Assembly (NCBI RefSeq): GCF_029989365.1 | Contig: NZ_JAPRAQ010000017.1 | Location: 1-64,000 of the forward strand | Source of the DNA: Bradyrhizobium sp. Arg816 | GTDB taxonomy: Bacteria > Pseudomonadota > Alphaproteobacteria > Rhizobiales > Xanthobacteraceae | Direction of reading: 5' to 3' | Length of the DNA: 64,000 bases | In this document: positions 34,229-42,904 of the stretch, piece after piece | How positions within the stretch are numbered: the first letter of the stretch is position 1 | Layout of the letters: every line of letters begins with the position of its first letter | Made by a program: the position numbers and the translations under genes | Notes under the pieces: model-generated | What the model was told of the DNA's origin: nothing | The model's database searches: none | Seen by the model: only the letters and a program-made list of their open reading frames with translations

Positions 34229-35668
34229 TTACTCTGTCCGCCACGTCCACGGCGACAGCATGATCAGGACGCAGATCGCGGCATAGGCGGCGAGCGAGGC
34301 CGTGACCATGGTGGCGAGCCCCGCCATGCCTGCGCCAAAGCTCGCCACCGCGATCCAGCCGCCGCCGGCCGCGATCAGGATTCGTGCGACCGACGACGCC
34401 AGCGGTCCCATCGCGCGGCCGGTGCCCTGGACGGCAAACGATGTGACGAAGCCGAAGCCGAGCGCGGCATAGGCCGGCGCGACGATGCGCAAATAGGTCA
34501 TGCCTTCGCTGACGACGTCCGCGTCATGGCTGAAGAGGTGCAGCCAGGCCGTCGGGAAGATCGCAACCAGCAAGCCGATCGTGCCGGTCATGATCATGCC
34601 GACCACGCCGCTGATCCAGCCGATCTTTCGTGCCCGCGCGGTCTGGCCCGCGCCCATGTTGACGCCGACCATGGTCAGCGTCGCCGTGCTGATGCCGAAC
34701 AGCAGCGGGATCATGATGTAGTCGAGCCGCGAGGCGATGCCGTAGCCGGCGAGCGCGGAGGTGCCGAACAGGCCGACCGCACCGGTGACGAGGATGACGG
34801 TGAGGTTGGTCAGCACCGCGTTGAACGCGGTGGGGATGCCGACCTTCAGCATGTCGCCGAAGATCTTTGCGCGCAACGGCACGATGTGCAGCCTCAAGCC
34901 GGTCGCGCCCGTCGACATGTAGCGCAGCAGGAACAGCATCGCCGCGCCGTAGTAGAGGCCGAAGGCTATGCCGGCGCCGCCGATGCCGAGCCGCGGGATC
35001 GGCCCGAGCCCGAAGATCAGCGCCGGCGAGACCGGAATGGTCACGATGGCCCCGACCAGCGTCACCAGGGCCGGCACCTTGACGTTGCCGGCGCCGCGAA
35101 GCGCGGCCGCCTGAAGGTTCACGATCCACACCGGAATGGCGCCGGCGAACAGATAGTTGGAATAGGTGGTGGCGGCGGCAAGCGCACCGTCGGTGCCGCC
35201 GAGGGCGCGATACAGATGCGGACCACCGAGGACGACGCCGAGCGTGAATACGCCGCCGGCGATGATCGCGAGCACCACGGCATGAAACAGCGCCGCCTCG
35301 GCGTCATTGCGGCGGCCGGCACCGACCGCACGTGCCACCGAGGACGCAACGCCGGAACCGAACCCGCCGTTCGACATCATGGTCATCAGCATGAAGATCG
35401 GGAACACCAGCGCGGCGCCGGCGAGCGCATCGGTGCCGAGATAGCCGACATAATAGGCCTCCGCGATGTTGACCGCGGTCTGTGCGACGAGGACGGTCAC
35501 GGTTGGCAGCGCGAGCTTGAGCAGCGTCGGGAGGATCGGCGCGGTCAGCAGCGCCGCGCGTCTTTGCTCAGCCGCGCTTGGCGCTGCCGCATGGCGAAGC
35601 GGCGCCGCGGCATTGTCCACGAATGGCGCGGCGGACAAGGCCGGCGCGGCGGCATCGTCGACGGACAT
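34229..35668 (-). CDS. MATE-family efflux protein
   Basis: Multidrug/toxin exporter of about 479 aa with twelve membrane helices in two homologous halves (first half from about residue 45, second from about 270). The ATG at 35668 is preferred to 35713 because the extra 15 residues add nothing. It is divergent from a TetR gene, with two palindromes in the 142 bp between them, so repression by that TetR and induction by a substrate are likely. Confidence 0.9.
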   Translation of the reverse strand: MSVDDAAAPALSAAPFVDNAAAPLRHAAAPSAAEQRRAALLTAPILPTLLKLALPTVTVLVAQTAVNIAEAYYVGYLGTDALAGAALVFPIFMLMTMMSNGGFGSGVASSVARAVGAGRRNDAEAALFHAVVLAIIAGGVFTLGVVLGGPHLYRALGGTDGALAAATTYSNYLFAGAIPVWIVNLQAAALRGAGNVKVPALVTLVGAIVTIPVSPALIFGLGPIPRLGIGGAGIAFGLYYGAAMLFLLRYMSTGATGLRLHIVPLRAKIFGDMLKVGIPTAFNAVLTNLTVILVTGAVGLFGTSALAGYGIASRLDYIMIPLLFGISTATLTMVGVNMGAGQTARARKIGWISGVVGMIMTGTIGLLVAIFPTAWLHLFSHDADVVSEGMTYLRIVAPAYAALGFGFVTSFAVQGTGRAMGPLASSVARILIAAGGGWIAVASFGAGMAGLATMVTASLAAYAAICVLIMLSPWTWRTE

Positions 35669-35716
35669 GGGTTCGATCCTGTGGTTCCCTCGGACCGCCG
35701 GTCGGCCGCCCATTGT

Positions 35717-35749
35717 ATTATGCTCATAATGTATTATTATGATCGTAAT
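35717..35749. promoter_or_regulatory. double palindromic operator between MATE and TetR genes
   Basis: ATTATGCTCATAAT (35717-35730, perfect inverted repeat) is followed by ATTATGATCGTAAT (35736-35749, one mismatch), centres 19 bp apart. Both lie between the divergent start codons. Such pairs are typical binding sites for TetR dimers that repress both promoters. Confidence 0.7.
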
Positions 35750-35810
35750 GCAATAGGACAGACCTCACGATTTTGTGGCATAGGGGGCGGCGGGTTCGCA
35801 GGAGGCGGAA

Positions 35811-36389
35811 TTGGCGCGCTACGACAAGGGACACAGGGACACGACGCGGCGGCACATTCTCGATGTCGCATCATCGCAGTTCCGCGAGAGCGGCATCGCC
35901 GCGGTCGGCCTCGCCGGCATCATGGCGGAGGCGGGCCTGACCAACGGCGCCTTCTACACGCACTTCGCCTCCAAGGAGGATCTGGTGCGCGCGGTGCTGC
36001 TCGACGCGCTGGAGCGGCGCGAGCAGCGGCACAAGGACAATCTCGAAAACGGCGTCGCGCTCGAGACCGTGATCCGCGATTATCTCTCGCCGCGCCATCG
36101 CGATCGCGCGGCGACCGGTTGTCCGACCGCGGCCCTCGTCTCCGAGATCGCGCGGCATCCGAAGGCGACGCGCGCGGCCTTCACCGGCAAGATGTCCGAC
36201 ATCCTCGCGCTGATGGCAGCGCAAATGCCTGAGGGCACGCCGGCGGAACGGCGCCGCCGCGCCATCGCGGCCTACGCCACCATGGTCGGCGCGCTGCAAT
36301 TGTCGCGCGCGGTGAGCGACACGCAATTGTCGGAGGAGATTCTCGAGAACGCGGTCGATGCCGCGCTGGCGCTTGCGAAGGGGCACTAG
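35811..36389 (+). CDS. TetR-family transcriptional regulator
   Basis: Repressor of 192 aa. Residues about 12-55 form the helix-turn-helix (ILDVASSQFRESGIAAVGLAGIMAEAGLTNGAFYTHFASKEDLV). The ligand domain has one cysteine (GCPTAALVSEIARHP). The start is a TTG at 35811 behind a GGAGGCGGAA ribosome binding site. It probably controls itself and the divergent MATE gene through the two palindromes. Confidence 0.93.
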   Translation: MARYDKGHRDTTRRHILDVASSQFRESGIAAVGLAGIMAEAGLTNGAFYTHFASKEDLVRAVLLDALERREQRHKDNLENGVALETVIRDYLSPRHRDRAATGCPTAALVSEIARHPKATRAAFTGKMSDILALMAAQMPEGTPAERRRRAIAAYATMVGALQLSRAVSDTQLSEEILENAVDAALALAKGH

Positions 36390-36412
36390 CCCCGGAGCTT
36401 CCTGCGTGTTGC

Positions 36413-36970
36413 TCAGGTCCTCGCGTCGAGCTGGCTGCTGCGGCCGGACGAATTGGCTTGCGAGGCATAAGCGGAAGCTGCGGCCGATGCCGGCGAATAG
36501 TGCGACAGCGATTCGGCGAGTTCTTCGGCGGCCTCGGTGAGCTCCTTCAGGACGGCGTCGCTGTTCGTGGCATGGCCGCCGGAGGAATGCAGCACCTCGA
36601 ACGAGATCCCGTTCGGAAGATCGACATGGACCTTGTCGATCCCGACGGCGTCGGGCGTGTCGCCGTTCTGCCCCTGGTCTGCGCTGGACGCCGGATCACC
36701 CGATATCTGCTGGCTCGCGAGCTTCTGCACGAAATCCTCGATGGACTTGAGCGCGCTGCTGTCGAAGCCGCCGCCACCGAAATGGACGATGCCGATCGAC
36801 ATGCCGTTCGGCAGGCTCACCTTGACCTCGTCGTAGGGCGTGCCGCTCTCCAGCAGAGACGAGAACATCGAGGCGCCGTCTTGTGAACCGGCCGATTTCG
36901 ACTGGCTGGTGGATGCAGGCGATCCCGCCGCGCTTCCACCACCAATGCTACTCATGCTGCCGACGCTCAT
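36413..36970 (-). CDS. unrecognised protein with a tandem LPNG motif
   Basis: Not recognised. The ATG at 36970 has a GGAG ribosome binding site 7 nt away and gives 185 aa; a GTG at 36976 is less well placed. After a Ser/Gly/Ala-rich N-terminus, two segments resemble each other: DEVKVSLPNGMSIGIVHFGG (about residues 47-66) and DKVHVDLPNGISFEVLHSSGG (about 112-132), joined by acidic, Gln/Ser-rich sequence. The C-terminus is Ala/Ser-rich. It has no signal peptide or membrane helix. The internal duplication suggests a small structural or binding repeat. Confidence 0.65.
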   Translation of the reverse strand: MSVGSMSSIGGGSAAGSPASTSQSKSAGSQDGASMFSSLLESGTPYDEVKVSLPNGMSIGIVHFGGGGFDSSALKSIEDFVQKLASQQISGDPASSADQGQNGDTPDAVGIDKVHVDLPNGISFEVLHSSGGHATNSDAVLKELTEAAEELAESLSHYSPASAAASAYASQANSSGRSSQLDART

Positions 36971-37233
36971 ACGCACACTCCACTGTCATTGCCAACGCAC
37001 GCTTTGCGTGCAATGCGCATGCCAGATGAGAGCCTCATTGCCATCAAGGGCTTATCGCGAAACCCGGCCGGCATAGCCTTCACGCCGGCAACAATGTCCC
37101 GGCAGAAGCTGCCCAGCTCCACGTTCGCCATTTCGTCGCAGGGCCTTGCGGCCTCGCCGGCATTGCCGCCTCGCGCACGATGCAACATGATGGGGTGCCG
37201 GAGACGATTTTTCTTCGAGGTGGAGGTCATTCG

Positions 37234-39021
37234 ATGAACGAAGACGAGATTCGCAAGTCCATCGCGGAGGTGAAGCAAGGCACGCTGTCGCGACGCTCGT
37301 TCATCCGGACCATGGCTGCGGCCGGGATCGCGGCGCCGGTCGCGAGCCAGATCCTGCTCTGGAACGACGTCGCGATGGCGGACGCCACGCTGCAATACAA
37401 GCCGACCAAGGCCGGCGGCGGCGGCCCGCTCAAGATCCTGCTGTGGCAGGCCCCCACCCTGCTCAATCCGCATTTCGCGATCGGCACCAAGGATCAGATC
37501 GCATCGCGCATCTTCTTCGAGCCGCTGGCCGGCTGGGACAAGGACGGCAACCTCATCCCCTGCCTCGCCGCCGAGATTCCGACCAAGGCGAACGGCAGCC
37601 TCGCGGCCGACGGCATGAGCGTCATCTGGAAGCTGAAGCAGGGCGTGAAGTGGCATGACGGCAAGCCCTTCACCGCCGACGACGTCGTCTTCACCTGGGC
37701 CTACGCAGCGGACCTCGCGACCGCCGCCTACAGCACGGGATCCTACAAGGACATCACCGTCGAGAAGATCGACGACCACACCGTCAAGGTGCTGTTCAAG
37801 GCCCCGACCCCGTTCTGGGCTGACCCCTTCGTCGGCTCGGTCGGCCAGATCCTGCCGAAGCATCATTTCGGCGACTATGCCGGCGCGAGGTCGCGCGAGG
37901 CGCCGGGCAATCTGAAGCCGGTCGGCACCGGCCCGTACAAATTCGTCGAGTTCAAGCCGGGCGACCTGATCCGGGCCGAACGCAACCCGGACTATCACGT
38001 CAAGAACCAGCCGCATTTCGACACGCTCGAGGTCAAGGGCGGCGGCGACGCAGTCTCTGCGGCGCGCACCGTGCTCCAGACCGGCGAATACGACTATGCC
38101 TGGAACCTGCTGGTGGAGGAGGAGGTCCTCAAGCGCATGGAGGCCAGCGGCAAAGGCAAGGTCGACATCACGCCGTCCGGCAACGTTGAGTTCATCATCC
38201 TCAACACGACGGACCCCTGGACCGAGATCGACGGCGAGCGCTCCAGCGTCAAGACCAAGCACCCGACGTTGTCCGATCCGGTCGTTCGCCAGGCATTCAA
38301 CCTCCTGATCGATCGCGAGGCGATCCAGAAATTCATCTACGGCCGCGGCGGTATCGCCACGGCAAGCTTCGTCAACCAGCCCCAGCAGTTCAAGTCGGGC
38401 AAGCTGACCTACGCCTTCGACGTCGACAAGGCGAACAAAATCCTCGACGAGGCCGGCTGGAAGCGGGGCGCGGACGGCATCCGCGAGAAGGACGGCAAGA
38501 AGCTCAAATACGTCTTCCAGACCTCGATCAACGGCCCGCGCCAGAAGACGCAGGCCATCATCAAGCAGGCCTGCCAGAAGGCCGGCATCGACATCGAGCT
38601 GAAGTCGGTGACGGCATCGGTGTTCTTCTCGTCCGACGTCGGCAACCCCGACACCTACTCGAAACTCTATTGCGACATGGAGATGTACAACACGACGCAG
38701 CCGCAGCCCGATCCGGAGCGGTTCCTGAACCAGTGCGTCTCCTGGGAGATCGCCAACAAGGAGAACAAGTGGCTCGGCCGAAACATCTCGCGCTGGTCCG
38801 ATCCCGAGGCCGACAAGGCCTACAAGACCGCGCAGCAGGAGCTCGATCCGGTCAAGCGCGCCGCGCTCCTGATCAAGGTCAACGAGATCTTCTGCGAAGC
38901 CAATATTCTGGTGCCGCTGCTCTCCCGCAACATCGTCGGCGCCGGCGTCAATAACCTCATGGCCGACATCTCGGGCTGGGACGTCACGACCTGGAATCTG
39001 GGGAGCTGGTATCGGGTTTGA
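37234..39021 (+). CDS. peptide/opine-type ABC substrate-binding protein (SBP_bac_5)
   Basis: Periplasmic binding protein of 595 aa. The ATG at 37234 has a GGAGG ribosome binding site 7-8 nt away and is followed by a twin-arginine signal LSRRSFIRTMAAAGIAAPVASQ. The core has LNPHFAIGTKDQIASRIFFEPLAGWDKDGNLIPCLAAEIP and WKLKQGVKWHDGKPFTADDVVFTW, the family signature. No permease or ATPase genes are adjacent, so it must pair with components encoded elsewhere. Its 3' end overlaps the convergent AraC gene by 38 bp. Confidence 0.92.
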   Translation: MNEDEIRKSIAEVKQGTLSRRSFIRTMAAAGIAAPVASQILLWNDVAMADATLQYKPTKAGGGGPLKILLWQAPTLLNPHFAIGTKDQIASRIFFEPLAGWDKDGNLIPCLAAEIPTKANGSLAADGMSVIWKLKQGVKWHDGKPFTADDVVFTWAYAADLATAAYSTGSYKDITVEKIDDHTVKVLFKAPTPFWADPFVGSVGQILPKHHFGDYAGARSREAPGNLKPVGTGPYKFVEFKPGDLIRAERNPDYHVKNQPHFDTLEVKGGGDAVSAARTVLQTGEYDYAWNLLVEEEVLKRMEASGKGKVDITPSGNVEFIILNTTDPWTEIDGERSSVKTKHPTLSDPVVRQAFNLLIDREAIQKFIYGRGGIATASFVNQPQQFKSGKLTYAFDVDKANKILDEAGWKRGADGIREKDGKKLKYVFQTSINGPRQKTQAIIKQACQKAGIDIELKSVTASVFFSSDVGNPDTYSKLYCDMEMYNTTQPQPDPERFLNQCVSWEIANKENKWLGRNISRWSDPEADKAYKTAQQELDPVKRAALLIKVNEIFCEANILVPLLSRNIVGAGVNNLMADISGWDVTTWNLGSWYRV

Positions 39022-39961
39022 CAACGGGCGCCCGGGGACCCGGCTCCCTCAAAGCGCCGGGTCTCATGCCGTATCTGCGCATGATGGCTTTGCTCAGCGC
39101 GCCTTCGGACGCATACCCGACCTCGCCGGCGATCTTCGCGATCGGATCGGAGGTGCCGGCCAGCCGCTTGCGCGCGACCGTCAATCGCAGATCGGACAGG
39201 AACGTCATGGGCGCGACCCCCGCGCGCTTTTGAAAAGCGCGCACCAACGTCGCGCGCGAGGCGATCGCCACCGCCGCCATGTCGTCGAGCGTCCAGTCCC
39301 GGGCGAGATCGTTGAGGATCGCCGACACGACACGGGCCGTCACGCGGTCGCGCAACAGCGACACCGTCCCATTCCCGGAGGCATCGTCCGAAAGATGATC
39401 GCGGAGCATCATCACGAACAACGCTCTCGCGAGGTCGGCCGCGACCACCTCCGATCCAACCCGTCCAGAGTCGAGCTCTTCGCGGATGTCGACCAGCAGG
39501 CGTTGAAACCGTTCCAGCAGCGGTTCCTCCGCCGTGCGCAGGACGATCTCGTCGGGAAGCGCGGCGATCAGCGGGTTCTCATCCGACGTCTCGAACAGGA
39601 AACGGCCGCACAGCAGTTCGGTATCGACCTCGGCCTCGACCGTTGCACGCTGGCGGACGCCATTGCGGACCTCGGTCGTAACACGGCCGACAGCGCCGCC
39701 CGTCCGGCTGCGGACCGCGTGACTGTCGCCATGCGGCAGGAGAAGGATGTCGCCGGCCTCGAGCCTCTGCGGGCCCAGGCCCGGCCGCTCGACCACGCAA
39801 GCGCCGCGTGTGACCAAGTGGAACTGCGCCCATCCCTTGCCGTTCGGCGCGTGTAGCGACTCCCAGCTGCCGCCAAATTTGCAGGAATCCTCGAATATTG
39901 GACGGATCCTGAACAGCGGCACCATTGCCTTCAACAATTCCGCCGCGTCCGTTTCCGACAT
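38984..39961 (-). CDS. AraC-family regulator with cupin N-terminus
   Basis: Transcription factor of 325 aa. The ATG at 39961 has a GGGGAG ribosome binding site and is preferred over the longer frame. The N-terminal cupin-like domain (about 20-190) contains HLVTRGACVVERPGLGPQRLEAGDILLLPHGDSHAV. The C-terminal 100 residues hold two helix-turn-helix units, with LDDMAAVAIASRATLVRAFQKRAG and SDPIAKIAGEVGYASEGALSKAIMRRYG. It is divergent from soxC, 220 bp away, and may regulate it; this is inference. Confidence 0.93.
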   Translation of the reverse strand: MSETDAAELLKAMVPLFRIRPIFEDSCKFGGSWESLHAPNGKGWAQFHLVTRGACVVERPGLGPQRLEAGDILLLPHGDSHAVRSRTGGAVGRVTTEVRNGVRQRATVEAEVDTELLCGRFLFETSDENPLIAALPDEIVLRTAEEPLLERFQRLLVDIREELDSGRVGSEVVAADLARALFVMMLRDHLSDDASGNGTVSLLRDRVTARVVSAILNDLARDWTLDDMAAVAIASRATLVRAFQKRAGVAPMTFLSDLRLTVARKRLAGTSDPIAKIAGEVGYASEGALSKAIMRRYGMRPGALREPGPRAPVVKPDTSSPDSRS

Positions 39962-40181
39962 CCGTCTCCCCTTGATCCGCCCGGACATGTCGCCGAGCCG
40001 CCCGGCCATTCCATGGAACGGCCGCGCGCATCTAACGTGCGGACGGGTCGTCCGTGCAGGAGTGGCCCAGTGCTCATGGCTTTTAACACATCCTAACGAG
40101 CAATCCTCACGGCGTTCGGTAGTGTCACGGGCATGAAGGCGGCAGGGATTTCCAAGAATACGTTTATCAAGGGGAGATCAT

Positions 40182-41453
40182 ATGACGTCCAAGACGCCAG
40201 TTCAGTTGTTGCCACGGCCTGCAAATGTGTCGCGCCGTGGCTTCGTGGGAGGCATGTCGGCGGGCATCCTTGGCGCGGTGGCGAGCGAGGCCGCCGGCGC
40301 CGAGACGCTGGCCGACGTCCCCGATCGCGGGCCCGGCGCCGATCTCAGCGCGCACAGCGAACGCTCCCGGTTTGCAAAACTCGATCGCATCCCCGAGGCC
40401 ACGCCGGGCAAGCGCAACGTCGATCCCGGCGATGCCATCAATTCCAAAACGCCGCACCAGAAGCTCGTCGGCAACATCACGCCGACCGACCTGCATTACG
40501 AGCGCAGCCATTCCGGCGTGCCCGATATCGATCCCGCGCAGCACCGCCTTCTCATCCATGGCATGGTGCAAAAGCCGCTGGTGTTCAATGTCGAGGACCT
40601 GAAGCGGATGCCGTCAGTCACGCGCGTCGTGTTCATCGAATGCACCGGCAACGGCTGGGAGAATTGGAAAAAGGCCGATCCCGACGTGACGGTCCAGAAC
40701 ACCCATGGCCTCGTCAGCACCAATGAATGGACCGGCGTTCCGCTCAAATTCCTGATCGACCTCGTCGCCAAGGACGAGGGCTCGAGCTGGATGCTGGCGG
40801 AGGGCGGCGACGGCGCGGGCGTCGACCGCAGCATTCCCCTCACCGACGAGATCGTGAACGAGGCCTTCGTCGCTTACGGGCAGAACGGCGAGCCGCTGCG
40901 GCCCGCGCACGGCTTTCCGATGCGGCTGGTGATGCCGGGCTTCGAAGGCAACCTCAACATCAAATGGCTACGCCGCCTCAAGTTCGGCACCGAGCCCTGG
41001 ATGACGCGCTGGGAGACGGCGCGCTACACGCAGTTGCTGGCCAACGGCAAGGCGCGGCAGTTCCAGCTGCGGATGGAAACCAACTCCGTCATCACGCAGC
41101 CCTCGGGCATGATGCAGATCCAGTCGGGCTACAACCGCATCTCGGGTCTTGCCTGGAGCGGCCATGGCAAGATCGCCAAGGTCGAGATCTCCACCGATGG
41201 CGCCAGGACCTGGAAGCCCGCGCAGCTGAGCCAGCCGGTGCTGTCCAAGGCGCAGGTGCGATTCCAGATGGACTGGGTGTGGGACGGCAAGCCGACCAAG
41301 ATCGTGAGCCGCTCGACCGACGACCAGGGCAACGTTCAGCCGGACCGGCAGTCCTTCATCGCCGCGATGGGGACCAACGCGCTGTTTCACTACAACGCCC
41401 AGCAGACCTGGAGCATCGACGAAGCCGGGAGGGTCCGCAATGTCCTCGCATGA
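40182..41453 (+). CDS. soxC: sulfite dehydrogenase molybdopterin subunit, SoxC-like
   Basis: Periplasmic molybdenum enzyme of 423 aa that oxidises sulfite or sulfane sulfur. The twin-arginine signal SRRGFVGGMSAGILGAVA (residues 17-34) precedes the sulfite-oxidase fold. The molybdenum cysteine is Cys154 in FIECTGNGWENW. The C-terminal Mo-co dimerisation domain is present. soxD overlaps its end by 14 bp, but soxX, Y, Z, A and B are absent, so it may act as a stand-alone sulfite dehydrogenase. Confidence 0.92.
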   Translation: MTSKTPVQLLPRPANVSRRGFVGGMSAGILGAVASEAAGAETLADVPDRGPGADLSAHSERSRFAKLDRIPEATPGKRNVDPGDAINSKTPHQKLVGNITPTDLHYERSHSGVPDIDPAQHRLLIHGMVQKPLVFNVEDLKRMPSVTRVVFIECTGNGWENWKKADPDVTVQNTHGLVSTNEWTGVPLKFLIDLVAKDEGSSWMLAEGGDGAGVDRSIPLTDEIVNEAFVAYGQNGEPLRPAHGFPMRLVMPGFEGNLNIKWLRRLKFGTEPWMTRWETARYTQLLANGKARQFQLRMETNSVITQPSGMMQIQSGYNRISGLAWSGHGKIAKVEISTDGARTWKPAQLSQPVLSKAQVRFQMDWVWDGKPTKIVSRSTDDQGNVQPDRQSFIAAMGTNALFHYNAQQTWSIDEAGRVRNVLA

Positions 41454-41988
41454 CAAGCTCATTCTCGCCGGCATCCTCGCCGCCGGCCTGCTCGCCGCGC
41501 CCGCGCTGGCGTTCGATTTCGGACGTCCGGCGACGCCGGCCGAGATCAAGCTGTGGGACATCGACGTCGGCCCCGACGGCAACGGCCTACCTGACGGCAG
41601 CGGCACGGCGGGGCAGGGCAAGCAGATCTTCGCTGATAATTGCGCGGCCTGTCATGGCGACAACGGCCAGGGCGGCATCAAGGATCGTCTCGCCGGCGGA
41701 CAGGGCACGCTCGCCTCCAACATGCCGGTCAAGACCGTCGGCAGCTTCTGGCCCTATGCGACGACCTTGTTCGACTACATTCACCGCGCGATGCCATATC
41801 CGACGCCGGGCTCGCTCAGCACCGACGAGACCTATGCCGTCACCGCCTACATCTTGAGCCTCAACGGCATCGTTGCCGCCGACGGCAAGGTCGACAAGGA
41901 GTCCTTACCGAAGATCAGGATGCCCAATCGCGACGGCTTCATTCCGGAGCCGGAATTCGATCCGGCGCGATTATTCCGCAAGAAGTGA
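41440..41988 (+). CDS. soxD: c-type cytochrome subunit, SoxD-like (single haem)
   Basis: Electron acceptor for the SoxC-like enzyme, 182 aa. After a signal peptide (about 1-25, ending ALA) there is one haem motif CAACH (Cys68-Cys71-His72) and a probable Met axial ligand in HRAMPYPTPGS. The protein is much shorter than SoxD of Paracoccus, which has a second haem domain (family knowledge), so this is a reduced form. The ATG at 41440 lies inside soxC, suggesting coupling. Confidence 0.9.
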   Translation: MSSHDKLILAGILAAGLLAAPALAFDFGRPATPAEIKLWDIDVGPDGNGLPDGSGTAGQGKQIFADNCAACHGDNGQGGIKDRLAGGQGTLASNMPVKTVGSFWPYATTLFDYIHRAMPYPTPGSLSTDETYAVTAYILSLNGIVAADGKVDKESLPKIRMPNRDGFIPEPEFDPARLFRKK

Positions 41989-41998
41989 GCCTGAGATC

Positions 41999-42466
41999 AT
42001 GAGGCTCTTCACACGGGTCGGTATCTTCGCGCTAGTCGCGACATGTTTCTGGGAGACGCAGGCAATGGCTACGGACGGACTCATCACCATCAAGAGCAGT
42101 TTTGGCCCGCAGGACACGATGACGCGGCTCGAGACCGAGGTGAAGGCCAAGGGCCTCACCGTGTTTGCCCATGTCGATCACGCCGCGGGCGCTGCCGCCG
42201 TCGGCATGACTCTGCGGCCGACCGATCTCCTCATCTTCGGCAACGCCAAGGGCGGCACGCCGTTGATGCAGCAGGCGCAGACCGCGGGCATCGACCTGCC
42301 GCTGAAGGCGCTGGTCTGGCAGGACGAGCAAGGCGCGACCTGGCTGTCGTACAACGATCCGGCCTATCTCGCCGGCCGTCACGGCGTCGGCGAGCCGGCC
42401 AAGGCTGCCGTCACCGCCATGACCGCCGCGCTGCATGCGATCGCGGCCAAGGCCACCGCACCGTAA
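41999..42466 (+). CDS. exported DUF302 protein
   Basis: Small protein of 155 aa with a signal peptide (about 1-24, ending AMA) and a DUF302 domain (about 25-150; ETEVKAKGLTVFAHVDHAAGA and TDLLIFGNAKGGTPLMQQAQ). Function unknown. It follows soxD by about 10 bp, so it probably belongs to the sulfite dehydrogenase operon and may act in the periplasm on the same pathway. The frame continues upstream, but the ATG at 41999 makes a clean signal peptide. Confidence 0.85.
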   Translation: MRLFTRVGIFALVATCFWETQAMATDGLITIKSSFGPQDTMTRLETEVKAKGLTVFAHVDHAAGAAAVGMTLRPTDLLIFGNAKGGTPLMQQAQTAGIDLPLKALVWQDEQGATWLSYNDPAYLAGRHGVGEPAKAAVTAMTAALHAIAAKATAP

Positions 42467-42498
42467 GCGCGACGCGACGGCCGTGCGAGGAGAGGTTC

Positions 42499-42816
42499 AT
42501 GAACGTGACCGACGGGGAACCGGCGCCGCCCCAGGCGCAAGACAGCAAGCTCGCCAGATGGCTGGTTATCGCGGCGTTGTGCGCCATGCTCGTCGCCGCG
42601 AGCGTCCTCGGCTATCTCGGCTGGACCAGCACGGATACCAGCGTGCCGGCGTCCGGCTATGTCGCGCTGGTGCTCGGCGTCGTGTTCTCGCTGGTCGTCG
42701 GCGTCGGCCTGATGGCGCTGGTGTTTTACAGCAGCCGCAAAGGCTATGACGAGCCGGTGGTGCTGATCCGGGAGCCGGAGAGCGATCCGGACGATGGACA
42801 GAGCGGCCCGCGCTGA
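42499..42816 (+). CDS. small two-helix membrane protein
   Basis: Protein of 105 aa with two membrane helices (about residues 20-45 and 55-80) and an acidic C-terminus EPESDPDDGQSG. The ATG at 42499 has a GAGGAGAGG ribosome binding site; the open frame runs further upstream but overlaps the DUF302 gene. It is the last gene of the soxC-soxD-DUF302 unit and might anchor or assemble it. No family recognised. Confidence 0.75.
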   Translation: MNVTDGEPAPPQAQDSKLARWLVIAALCAMLVAASVLGYLGWTSTDTSVPASGYVALVLGVVFSLVVGVGLMALVFYSSRKGYDEPVVLIREPESDPDDGQSGPR

Positions 42817-42904
42817 GCCATAGCATCGACCTTTCAAACAGCAGCCTTGCAGGATGGGTAGAACGAAGCGCGACAGATTACCTGCACCGCCAGAGAACCG
42901 CCGA

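Noticed and set aside
34205..36232. 675-codon open frame on the plus strand
   Set aside because: Antisense to the MATE gene and overlapping the TetR gene in another frame; composition is His/Arg/Asp-rich shadow sequence.
36967..39024. 685-codon open frame on the minus strand
   Set aside because: Antisense to the SBP_bac_5 gene, which has clear family motifs, a Tat signal and a ribosome binding site.
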